Origin: Baffinella frigidus
Lineage: Eukaryota > Cryptophyceae > Cryptomonadales > Baffinellaceae
DNA: 11,156 nt
Assembly (NCBI GenBank): GCA_026770585.1
Contig: MU646415.1
Coordinates: 472,773 to 483,928, forward strand
Direction of reading: 5' to 3'
Each line of letters begins with the position of its first letter. Positions within the stretch are counted from its first letter, which is position 1. Under the pieces are notes generated by a model that worked only from the letters and a program-made list of their open reading frames with translations, made no database searches and was not told where the DNA came from. A program made the translations under genes and the position numbers. This document shows positions 1 through 5,753 of the stretch, piece by piece.

Positions 1-115
1 TAATAAGGGTCTTGTAATTAAGGGTAGGATAAGGGTCTTGTAATTAAGGGTCTCGTAATTAAGGGTCCCGTAATTAAGGGTCTTGTAATTAAGGGTAGGA
101 TAAGAGTCTCGTACC
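1..115. repeat. AT-rich minisatellite, ~15-bp unit
   Basis: Tandem copies of a unit close to TAATTAAGGGTCTTG, with variants TCTCG, TCCCG and TAGGATAAGGG. It starts at the window edge, so its full length is unknown. The AAGGGT core resembles a degenerate telomere-type repeat, but the unit is 15 bp, not 7 bp. No coding content. Confidence 0.8.
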
Positions 116-152
116 TCAGTCGCGACGGAACTTGGCCACCCACACCTATGCA

Positions 153-175
153 GGGTTTCGGGTTTCGGGTTTAGG
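153..175. repeat. Short telomere-like tract (GGGTTTC/GGGTTTA)
   Basis: Three heptamer units, two GGGTTTC and one GGGTTTA, in the TTTAGGG orientation on the plus strand. This is opposite to the long CCCTAAA tract at 9542-10321. Too short to be a telomere; it reads as a relic interstitial patch. Confidence 0.5.
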
Positions 176-182
176 CTTAGGG

Positions 183-342
183 GCCACACAGCGGGCTTCA
201 AAGGGATTTTCGGCCCAGATCGGGCCACCTTTCCGTTACCTTATCCGAAGGAACCCTCCCTATGTCCCTACGGGTTGCCTACCGTAGGGTCGTATGATCG
301 CTGAAGGGTTGTTCGAAATCCCTTCGAAGTCCGCTGTGTGGC
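183..342. mobile_element. Small TIR element, family A, copy 1
   Basis: A 160-bp segment bounded by ~25-bp terminal inverted repeats. The left end starts GCCACACAGCGGGCTTC and the right end reads CTTCGAAGTCCGCTGTGTGGC, with about two mismatches between arms. It has no coding capacity, as expected of a MITE-like non-autonomous element. Inside are a short hairpin at about 212-227 (GGCCC/GGGCC) and the palindromic core CCCTACGGG...CCGTAGGG at about 268-290. A clearly homologous copy lies at 9058-9218. No convincing target-site duplication was identified. Confidence 0.75.
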
Positions 343-358
343 TGAGTTAGCGACCGTC

Positions 359-510
359 CTTATCTCAGAAAACGAGTTCTAAAACTCGTTTTCTTAAGTC
401 AATCCCCTTACAATTTTGTCAACTTATGCGGAGAGTAAAGAATAAGTTGACGAATTTGTAGGGGAATTGACTTAAGAAAACGAGTTTTAGAACTCGTTTT
501 CTGAGATAAG
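359..510. mobile_element. Foldback (MITE-like) element with nested palindromes
   Basis: A near-perfect inverted repeat: the left arm starts CTTATCTCAGAAAACGAG at 359 and the right arm ends CTCGTTTTCTGAGATAAG at 510, with arms of about 68 bp and a short loop near 428-443. Each arm contains its own palindrome (AAAACGAGTTCTAAAACTCG type). GTCCT occurs at both 356-360 and 510-514, compatible with a 5-bp target-site duplication if the element ends are drawn one or two bases further in. GTCAACT sits near the loop in both arms. No ORF of substance. Confidence 0.8.
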
Positions 511-514
511 TCCT

Positions 515-971
515 GGTGCGAACCCTACCCGGTCGAGTCAAGTGGCCTCTGGGGAGGTCACACGAGAGACAAGATAATCTCTCGAGGGACCTACCCAGAG
601 TCGTATATCACCGAGTATACAACGTATACGAAGAGAATATTTCGGACGAGAGAACTCAGCTACATCAGACACGCTCTAGCTCTGACTGGGTGTTCTGGTC
701 CTGAAGGCCTTCTATTCACCCGTGTGTACTGGATTTTAGCTCTTCGATTTTTTTTTCATCTATGAAGGACTAGTACCAGAAAACCGTCTGATTAGTCAAC
801 AGTTGTGGGACTCTCATCGCGTCTCTCCGTAGATTCTATCTCAGATCTCAGTGGGGCTTGGAGCCATTCTGTATATGTAGAGTTTTAAAACTCTTCGATT
901 TGTACCAGAAATCGTTTAGATGGACAGTTTCTGGGATAGAATCTGTGAATAGACCCGATGAACTCTCAATC
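515..971. other. Intergenic stretch, no gene seen
   Basis: No convincing coding region on either strand. The segment at about 896-933 (CGATTTGTACCAGAAATCG onward) recurs in reverse complement at about 10398-10435, so part of it is dispersed repeat. TCTTCGATTT appears twice (near 740 and 891), hinting at an internal duplication. Confidence 0.5.
896..933 (+). repeat. Dispersed repeat, partner of 10398-10435
   Basis: About 38 bp reading CGATTTGTACCAGAAATCG then TTTAGATGGACAGTTTCT. The reverse complement, with a few differences, is present next to the interstitial telomere tract at about 10398-10435. Element boundaries are not defined. Confidence 0.6.
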
Positions 972-1120
972 TCATCCCCCCAGGCATTTAAGTCAAATGC
1001 TCGAAATGCATACTTTTGGCGTCAGAAGTTGCCAGAAGTTGCCAATTTGGCCACTTCAGGCAGAATCTGACGCCAAAAGTATGCATTTCGAGCATTTGAT
1101 TTAAATGCCTGGGGGGATGA
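972..1120. mobile_element. Foldback element with AATC target-site duplication
   Basis: Left arm 972-1025 starts TCATCCCCCCAGGCATTTA and right arm 1067-1120 ends TAAATGCCTGGGGGGATGA. The arms are ~54 bp and almost identical, so the insertion looks young. AATC lies immediately outside both ends (968-971 and 1121-1124), a good 4-bp target-site duplication. The unpaired centre contains a short direct duplication (AGAAGTTGCC twice). No transposase; a non-autonomous MITE is the best reading. Confidence 0.85.
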
Positions 1121-1121
1121 A

Positions 1122-1150
1122 ATCGACCTGGCGTCTGCTAGCGCGTCGAC
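1122..1150 (-). repeat. Diverged copy of the kinase exon 3 edge
   Basis: About 26 of 29 bases match 1343-1371, the 3' edge of kinase exon 3 and its candidate splice donor. Both read (minus strand) GACGCGCTAGC.GACGCCAGGT. The two copies flank the palindrome array at 1174-1330 as direct repeats. It may be a remnant of a tandem duplication of the gene end or a by-product of array insertion. Confidence 0.6.
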
Positions 1151-1173
1151 AGCCTGAAAACCGGGTAGTTAAG

Positions 1174-1330
1174 CCTACGGCAGGCTGTAGGGCCCCCTAC
1201 GGTAGGCCGTAGGGCCCCCTACGGTAGGCCGTAGGGCCCCCTACGGTAGGCCGTAGGACCCCCTACGGTAGGCCGTAGGACCCCCTACGGTAGGCCGTAG
1301 GGCCCCCTACGGTAGGCCGTAGGGCCCCTA
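1174..1330. repeat. Tandem array of a 22-bp palindromic unit
   Basis: About seven copies of a 22-bp unit centred on CCCTACGGTAGGCCGTAGGG. Each unit is an 8-bp stem (CCCTACGG/CCGTAGGG) with a 4-base spacer. The outer copies vary (CGGCAGGCTGTAG; GGACC for GGGCC). The same stem occurs in the core of element family A (about 268-290, 8974-8998, 9140-9163) and in shortened form at about 6779-6788, so the array probably grew from that core. Confidence 0.85.
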
Positions 1331-1348
1331 GGCCCAAACTGGATCAAC

Positions 1349-1458
1349 CTGGCGTCGGCTAGCGCGTCGGCGCCCCGCCCCGCGCAGAAGTCGATCAACG
1401 TCTCGCCCCCCTCGGACGCGTGCCGCCCCGTGTAGAGCATCAGAAGGGTCACCCCCAC
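1349..1458 (-). CDS. Kinase exon 3: subdomain IX of the ankyrin-kinase gene
   Basis: Read on the minus strand from 1458 it gives VGVTLLMLYTGRHASEGG and continues to about ALADAR. Spliced after the preceding exon (...SDGYA) it produces SDGYAVGVTLLMLYTGR, matching the SDVYSFGVVLLELLTGR motif of subdomain IX in RLK/Pelle kinases. The acceptor GACCAG at 1459-1464 joins in phase 0. The donor is chosen at AGGTTGAT (exon ends 1349, phase 2) because further reading enters the palindrome array and stops near 1285. The remaining C-lobe helices (subdomains X-XI) were not found downstream, so the gene may be truncated or have exons outside the window. Confidence is good for the start and moderate for the end. 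Confidence 0.65.
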
Positions 1459-1592
1459 CTGGTCACGAGGCCAGGTCACGCGGATGATGGAGAGAGAGAG
1501 AGAGGGAGGGAGGGAGGGGGAGAGAGCGAGAGCGAGCGAGAGAGCGAGAGACAGAGAGAGCGAGAGAGAGAGCGAGAGAGAGCGAGCGAGAG

Positions 1593-1636
<44 letters not shown>

Positions 1637-1690
1637 GGAGAGGGAGCGAAAGAGAGAGAAAGCGAGAGAGAGAGAGCGAGAGAGAGAGAG

Positions 1691-1732
<42 letters not shown>

Positions 1733-1853
1733 CGAGGACCGGGGACCGTGTCACAGACCCTCCCGCACGGCAAAACGGGGTCGGTTAATACTGAGGGGGT
1801 CGGCAAAATGGTGGTCTCGAACAGGTTGTGAGAAATTGAGGGGGTCGACTAAC
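1459..1853 (-). other. Intron 2 of the ankyrin-kinase gene
   Basis: Inferred phase-0 intron of 395 bp: donor GTTAGT (sense) beginning at 1853, acceptor ...GTGACCAG ending at 1459. It separates kinase subdomain VIII/IX at SDGYA|VGVT. Most of it is the GA/CT microsatellite, which on the transcript is a pyrimidine (CU) tract ending ~29 nt before the 3' splice site. Reading through from the preceding exon leaves the kinase fold at once and soon stops, which supports the intron. Confidence 0.75.
1488..1729. repeat. GA/CT microsatellite (~240 bp) inside intron 2
   Basis: Nearly uninterrupted (GA)n with scattered GC, GGGA and GCGA variants on the plus strand. Long open frames across it (Arg-Glu or Ser-Leu runs) are artefacts of the dinucleotide repeat. 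In the sense of the gene it is a long CU tract placed where a polypyrimidine tract would lie. Confidence 0.95.
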
Positions 1854-2570
1854 CGCGTAGCCGTCAGAAGACGCGTCGAAATGCCCGGTGTTTTGGTAGT
1901 TGGGATCGAGGAACCCCGCGGTGCCAGCCAGCTGCGTGAAGGAGATGTGCGTCCCGCCTTCCTGCGCGCGCGCCAGCCCCACGTCCCCCAGCCGCGCGTG
2001 CAGGTCGGCGTCGAGCAGCACGTTCGCGGGCTTCACGTCCCTGTGAAGGACCTGCGGCTTGTGCGTCTCCGCCTCGACAGCATGGAGGTACTCCAGCGCC
2101 GAGGCGACCTCCACGCCGATCCTCAGCCGCACGTCCCACGCCAGCGGTGCGGGCTGCGGCCCGGCGCCCAGCAGCGTGAGGCGCGCCGACGCTCCCTCCG
2201 CGAGCGGGAACATGCGGTCCTGCAAGCTGCCGCCGCGCATGAGGGGCGACACTAGACACACGCTCCCCTCAGTGCGCTGTGGCGCTCGGTCCGCCGAGAA
2301 GCCGAAGAGGGGCAGCAGTCTCTCGTGGCGGCAGCCCCCCAGCACCTGCACCTCCTGCAGAAACTCCAGCTGCCCCTGCATGCTCCCCTCGTCCAGCCGC
2401 TTCACCGCGCACTCCCCCATCCCCCGCAGCCCCACTGCTTTGAACACGCTGCCGAAGCCCCCCCCGCCGATCCGCCGGTTGTTCGCGAACCCCTCCGTCG
2501 CCGCCTCTAGCTCTCCGTAGAACAACACGCGCACCGACCCCGAGACAGCGCCCCCCCCCGCCACCCCTTC
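1854..2570 (-). CDS. Kinase exon 2: RLK/Pelle-like protein kinase, N-lobe to activation segment
   Basis: A 239-codon exon. Acceptor CCTCACAG ends at 2571; phase-0 entry gives EGVAGGGAV, then FYGELEAATEGF typical of plant RLK kinases. Numbering from the GTG codon at 2564, visible motifs are the Gly loop GGGGFG (33-38), AVKR with catalytic Lys55, a likely helix-C Glu (71), HRDVKPAN (174-181) with catalytic Asp176, metal-binding Asp194 in DVG (DFG in most kinases) and GTAGFLDPNY (214-223), the RLK-type GTxGYLDPEY with Asn for the APE glutamate. SDGYA (233-237) ends the exon. Lys, both Asp and the HRD Arg are kept, so activity is possible; DVG and the APE change are deviations. Family knowledge predicts Ser/Thr phosphorylation in cytosolic or membrane-associated signalling. 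No membrane segment is visible, so it reads as a soluble ankyrin-kinase, not a receptor. Confidence 0.88.
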
Positions 2571-2572
2571 CT

Positions 2573-2715
2573 GTGAGGCGGCAGGATTCAGTCAGGATCA
2601 CTCAGGGTTCAGGCGGCAGGACTCAGGATTCGGTTGGGATGACTCAGGATTCAGGCAGAAGGACTCAGGATTCAGGCAGGATCACTCAGGATTCAGTCAG
2701 CAGAGTGATGCTTAC
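2573..2715 (-). other. Intron 1 of the ankyrin-kinase gene
   Basis: Inferred phase-0 intron: donor GTAAGC at 2715-2710 after codon 267 (Glu) of the ankyrin exon, acceptor CTCACAG ending at 2571, the last two intron bases being 2572-2571. Joining gives VRSAAE|EGVAGGG in frame. Both splice sites fit consensus well, and without splicing the ankyrin frame stops at 2686. The interior is the minisatellite listed separately. Confidence 0.75.
2578..2701. repeat. Minisatellite GACTCAGGATTCAGGCA in intron 1
   Basis: Six to seven imperfect copies of a 17-20-bp unit with core CTCAGGATTCAGGCAG and variants GGATCACTCAGG and GGATTCGGTTGGG. It fills almost the whole intron between the splice sites. No coding meaning. 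Confidence 0.8.
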
Positions 2716-3516
2716 TTCTGCGGCGGACCGCACCCTCTCCGCTGACTGAACGATTCTCGCAGCTTCCTGCTGCGCCGCTGCAAGCGTCGCAGCCACCTCC
2801 TCGAGCATCCGCTCGCTCTTCCCCGCTTCAGACTGGCTCCCGGCGTCCTGAATCGCAGCAGCCTCGCGCCGTGCCTCCTCAACCTCCGTGCGCGCAGCCT
2901 GGAGCATCCTCTGATTCCTCTCGCTCTCCCTCGCAGCGGACTCGCGCGCGGCTTCCTGAATCGCAGCTGTCTCGCGCCGTGCCTCCGTGCGTGCAGCCTC
3001 AAGAACCCTCTCGCTCTCCCTCTTCGCGGCTTTCTTGATCGCAGCGGCCTCGCGGCGGGCCGCCGCTAAACAGCGCTCGCTCTCAGCAGCTGCTTGGCCA
3101 AGCAGCTGCGCGACAGGCTGCGCTGGCGCAGCTTGCGCTGCAGTTTGCACCGCCTCTTGCAACAGCCTCGTCACACCCTCGTATCCACGCTGAAGTGCCC
3201 ACTGCAGAGCGGTGTCTCCCCCGATATCTTTTGAAGACGCACACGCCCCATTATCAAGCAGAACCCTCGCCACCTCCACCCGATCTCTAGCCGCCGCGTG
3301 GTGCAGAGGTGTCGATCCACCGCTGTCCTTGGCGTTCACGTCGGCCCGCGCATGCAGCAGAACCATCACCACCCCCTCGTGCCCCCCCTTACTTGCATGG
3401 TGAAGAGCTGTCAAACCCCTCTCGTCCTTCACGGCCACGTCCGCCCCTCCAGCGACCAGCCGCCGTACCGCCTCGGCCGCACCCGAAAGGGCGGCTGCGA
3501 AGAGAGGCGGCGCCAT
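2716..3516 (-). CDS. Ankyrin-repeat and coiled-coil exon of the ankyrin-kinase gene
   Basis: A 267-codon exon starting at ATG 3516. Residues ~1-120 hold about four ankyrin repeats: APPLFAAALSGAAEAVRRLV, then GLTALHHASKGGHEGVVMVL, GSTPLHHAAARDRVEVARVL and GDTALQWALQRGYEGVTRLL, each followed by a DV.VKD-type turn. Residues ~120-267 are rich in Ala, Glu, Arg and Gln with recurring EAARTEARRE and ESER segments, a likely coiled coil linking to the kinase. Ankyrin repeats bind proteins and the coil suggests oligomerisation; partners are unknown. The start is uncertain: codons just before the ATG (GPGG) also fit the ankyrin consensus, and an acceptor-like CTACTACAG at about 3530-3538 suggests an upstream exon. 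The dispersed repeat R lies immediately upstream. Confidence 0.85.
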
Positions 3517-3535
3517 ACCACCCGGCCCTCTGTAG

Positions 3536-3624
3536 TAGCTCCAACCTTTAGGTCCTTTAGGTTCTTCGAGCTCCCAACATAGGCGGACACCGGAACGTAT
3601 CCCAATTTGACAGGCAAAATCTGG
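3536..3624 (-). repeat. Dispersed repeat R copy, upstream edge of the ankyrin exon
   Basis: On the minus strand it reads GGTGTCCGCCTATGTTGGG, AGCTCGAAGAA, then CCTAAAGGACCTAAAGG, and ends only ~20 bp before the first ankyrin codons. R-like copies also occur at 7742-7940, 8172-8256, 8846-8905, 9392-9490 and 10440-10530. On its outer side, 15 bp from GGTGTCCGCC, lies an 18-bp block (TTGACAGGCAAAATCTGG on plus) that is also found beside the 8172-8256 copy in the other orientation. Confidence 0.8.
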
Positions 3625-3635
3625 ATCTGGCCAAC

Positions 3636-3795
3636 CGTTGCGATCTCCTACGTACCACTCCTACGTACGTCCCTTTCCTACGTACCCGGAGGGTAGATCT
3701 ACCCTTCTACATATGTACGAGCTCGTACGAGCTCGTAATAATAAAGACATGTATCAGGATAGACGTACGAGCTCGTACTCTATCTGCCGAAAAAG
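3636..3795. repeat. Cluster of TACGTAC and TACGAGCTCGTA palindromes
   Basis: Contains several CCTACGTAC copies around 3649-3688 and perfect palindromes built on TACGAGCTCGTA around 3716-3738 and 3764-3777. The same palindrome appears at 5941-5953, and related forms at 3990-4040 and 5761-5790. AT-poor, no coding support. Function unknown; probably foldback-element debris. Confidence 0.6.
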
Positions 3796-3800
3796 TGTAC

Positions 3801-3888
3801 ATGTAGTAACTTTCATTGCGTAAAAAATTGTGTAGTAACTTTCATTGCGTAAAAAAAAGAATCTTCATTTCAATGAAAATTACTACAC
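3801..3888. repeat. TGTAGTAACTTTCATTGCG direct and inverted repeats
   Basis: TGTAGTAACTTTCATTGCG occurs twice in tandem (about 3802-3820 and 3831-3849), then in inverted form as TTTCAATGAAAATTACTACAC (about 3868-3888). The outer ends can pair to form a hairpin. The inner word TTACTACAC recurs in other foldback elements of the window, such as 8471-8608. Confidence 0.7.
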
Positions 3889-3965
3889 AAGTTGACTGAT
3901 TTTGTTCGTTACTAATTTGCTTTTCGAGGTCCGAATCGTGTCAACTATCAAATGATATCCTGATA

Positions 3966-4124
3966 ATGAGAGACCCGCTCTATGAACTTCGTACGAAGCT
4001 TCGTACGCACCAAAGCACGAACTTCATACGAAGTTCGTACCGGTATCAATAGATCATTTTCTACGTGCTCACAAATCACTGTTAAAATCAGGAATTTCTC
4101 GGGTCGTTTAGAGCTGGTCTCTCA
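3966..4124. mobile_element. TIR element with ATGAGAGACC.GCTCTA ends
   Basis: Left end ATGAGAGACCCGCTCTA at 3966-3982 and right end TAGAGCTGGTCTCTCAT at 4108-4124 form ~17-bp inverted termini with one mismatch. The left interior contains nested palindromes (GTACGAAGCTTCGTAC and ACTTCATACGAAGTTCG). The same terminal word occurs at 4877-4893, and a related one ends the foldback element at 7422-7627. No clear target-site duplication, no ORF with protein-like content. Confidence 0.55.
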
Positions 4125-4179
4125 TAAAGTGGAGGCACGCCGTCGTAAGGGCCTTTCAAGGCGAGGCAAGCCACTGGAG

Positions 4180-4525
4180 GAGGACCTAACAAGCCTCCGG
4201 CGGCCCCTGCGGGGGGCTTGCTGCGCGACCCGAATCGCAGTCGACCCCTGCGGGGGGCTTCCAGGGCGTCTGGTCCCTCCCCGATGCGTGAAACGAATTC
4301 ACATCGGAGGGGGGTCCTAAGGCTTGCTGCGCTAATCAAGCACGACCCGAATCCCGGTCGACCCCTGCGGGGGCTTCCCCGGCGTCTGGTCCCTCCCCGA
4401 TATGTGAAACGAATTCACACCGGAGGGGGGCCTAACAAGCCTCCGGCGGCCCCTGCGGGGGGCTTGCTCCGCAACCCGAAACCAGGTCGAGCCTCCGGCG
4501 GGCCCTGCGGGGGGCTTGGTCCCCC
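4180..4525. repeat. GC-rich tandem repeat, ~115-130-bp unit, about 2.7 copies
   Basis: The units contain CCTAACAAGCCTCCGGCGG, CCCCTGCGGGGGGCTTGCT, GACCCGAATC, GTCGACCCCTGCGGGGG and GGCGTCTGGTCCCTCCCCG, then GTGAAACGAATTCACA, recurring near 4186, 4317 and 4433 with an incomplete last copy. Each full unit carries two GC palindromes (CCCCTGCGGGG and CTCCCCGATNYGTGAA paired with TTCACANCGGAGGGG). Open frames here are Gly/Pro/Arg-rich by-products on both strands; no protein family was recognised. Confidence 0.75.
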
Positions 4526-4697
4526 TCCACTGGTGTAGTAAATTACCGCTGAAGGTCACAAAACACGCGATATTCAAACTTCATCGGTCACGTCCCGACT
4601 TCCTGGTACAAACTCAACGGCAGTCAGCACTTGCTCGCCTTCTGCAGGATTCTGGGTCACGTGACCGTCAGTGCGCCTGAGGCCCTTGAAAGGCCCA

Positions 4698-4878
4698 ATG
4701 AGTTGACACTTTTCGGACCTCGAAAAACTTCTAAACTTTCAAACTCTTTTAGTCAACTCGTACGAAATTTACCACAGCGTGATTTTTTTATTATTTCGCT
4801 GTGGTAAATTTGGTACGAGTTGACTAAAAGAGTTTGAAAGTTTAGAAGTTTTTCGACCCCAGAAAAGTGTCAACTCAT
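4698..4878. mobile_element. Long foldback element bounded by GAGTTGACACTTTTC
   Basis: Left arm 4698-4779 starts ATGAGTTGACACTTTTCGG and right arm 4797-4878 ends AAAAGTGTCAACTCAT. The ~82-bp arms are nearly perfect around a 17-bp AT-rich loop. GTCAACT occurs twice in each arm. The right end runs directly into GAGAGACCAGCTCTAG, the terminal word of the 3966-4124 element. A related end sequence (TTTTCGAGGTCCGAA then GTGTCAACT) is at 3921-3946, so this is a multi-copy family. Likely non-autonomous MITE. Confidence 0.85.
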
Positions 4879-5044
4879 GAGAGACCAGCTCTAGCACCAA
4901 TTACTCAATTTGTTCAGCTTATTAGCGAGCCTGACAAGCTGTTTTTTATATATATATTTTTCCATTAAGAGGCGGCTTAATTAAAAAATGCCAAAGTTGA
5001 CATTTGAGCCTTTTCACGTCTCATGAGTCAGGACGTCGCAGGCA
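4879..5044. other. Intergenic, AT-rich, no gene seen
   Basis: Contains a short TATATATATATTTTTCC run near 4946-4962 and a single GTCAACT word in reverse (4995-5001). Nothing else recognised. Confidence 0.4.
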
Positions 5045-5532
5045 CTTAGGTCCGTTTCTCACGGAAATTCTGGAATGTGCTCGTATTTGCAATCGCATTG
5101 CCGGATTTTGTACGCTTCCCGACGGAATAGAAAGACGCAATCAAAATCGTCCGGTAATTGAGCCATTCTTTCTGGGAAGTTGTGAAACTGGCCAAAAGTT
5201 GTTAACATTGACTCAACTCCCAAAGTCCATCTAATCACCGCAATTCATCATCTGTAGTAAAACGTTTGATGCATCCACCCATGGATGTGGCGGGTCCCGC
5301 GGGGCCCACGGGCGCCCCAAGAGGCCCCCGTGAAAGTTAGACACGGCATCACACGCGCCGCGCCGCGGGCGTTCCTCTGAGCTATTCAGATCGACGGTGC
5401 GAGCAAAACTTCCCCCTTGCCCCCCCCGAGAGGACCCATGGATTCGAGCATGCCCCCCAGGGAATTTGAATTCGTGAAAAAAAGAATTTCCAGATTCGAG
5501 TAGTAAAACGGATCCGCGACTGGAAATATCGA

Positions 5533-5554
5533 ATCGGTGCGAGGTTGCACCGAT
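5533..5554. repeat. Small perfect hairpin ATCGGTGC/GCACCGAT
   Basis: An 8-bp perfect stem with a 6-base loop (GAGGTT). It lies just upstream of the 5577-5635 inverted repeat, so the two form a hairpin cluster inside the putative 5045-5753 element. Confidence 0.55.
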
Positions 5555-5576
5555 AGAAAATCGCATTACCGGAAAT

Positions 5577-5635
5577 CGCATTACGGGATTTGGGTCTCGG
5601 TCCATCTAGTCGCTTCACCCAAATCCCGTAATGCG
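5577..5635. repeat. Perfect 19-bp inverted repeat CGCATTACGGGATTTGGGT
   Basis: Arms 5577-5595 and 5617-5635 are exact reverse complements with a 21-base loop. The word TCGCATTAC also occurs just upstream (5561-5569) and TCGCATTGCCGG at 5093-5104, so the arm belongs to a small local repeat family. Confidence 0.75.
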
Positions 5636-5753
5636 AATCATGATCGAAACAAGCAACAGATGTAGCGGTGCGTGATTGTAAAATTTGTACCAATAGATGG
5701 GCTTTAAAGGCATTCCGGGATCTCCAAAACTTTCGTGAGAAACGGACCTTAAG

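Larger units (their letters stand above)
5045..5753. mobile_element. Possible ~700-bp element with CTTAGGTCCGTTTCTCACG ends
   Basis: The left end (5045-5063) reads CTTAGGTCCGTTTCTCACG and the right end (5734-5753) is its reverse complement apart from one added base (CTTAAGGTCC). Similarity continues inward more weakly (GAAATTCTGGAAT against GAAAGTTTTGGAGATCCCGGAAT). The interior has no recognisable protein; a 124-codon minus-strand frame at 5231-5605 looks random. Inner hairpins are listed separately. Could be a degraded transposon or two chance end fragments. Confidence 0.45.

Noticed and set aside
1174-1330. CRISPR array
   Set aside because: The 22-bp units are head-to-tail without unique spacers; it is a simple satellite.
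1285-1806. Long Ser-Leu and Arg-Glu open frames on both strands
   Set aside because: They are translations of the GA/CT dinucleotide tract. Only the 57 codons below 1459 on the minus strand carry real kinase sequence.
1836-2520. Plus-strand frames opposite the kinase exon
   Set aside because: Shadows of the GC-rich minus-strand kinase exon; no family features, while the minus frame has all kinase motifs.
2987-3582. Plus-strand frames opposite the ankyrin exon
   Set aside because: Same reason: antisense of ankyrin and coiled-coil codons, low complexity, no domain.
4001-4040. loxP-like ACTTCATACGAAGTT palindrome
   Set aside because: Resembles a recombinase site only superficially. Spacer and arms do not fit, and it belongs to a local TACGAA palindrome cluster.
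3982-4577. Gly/Pro/Arg-rich frames over the GC-rich tandem repeat
   Set aside because: Repeat translation in both strands, with no start context or recognised domain.
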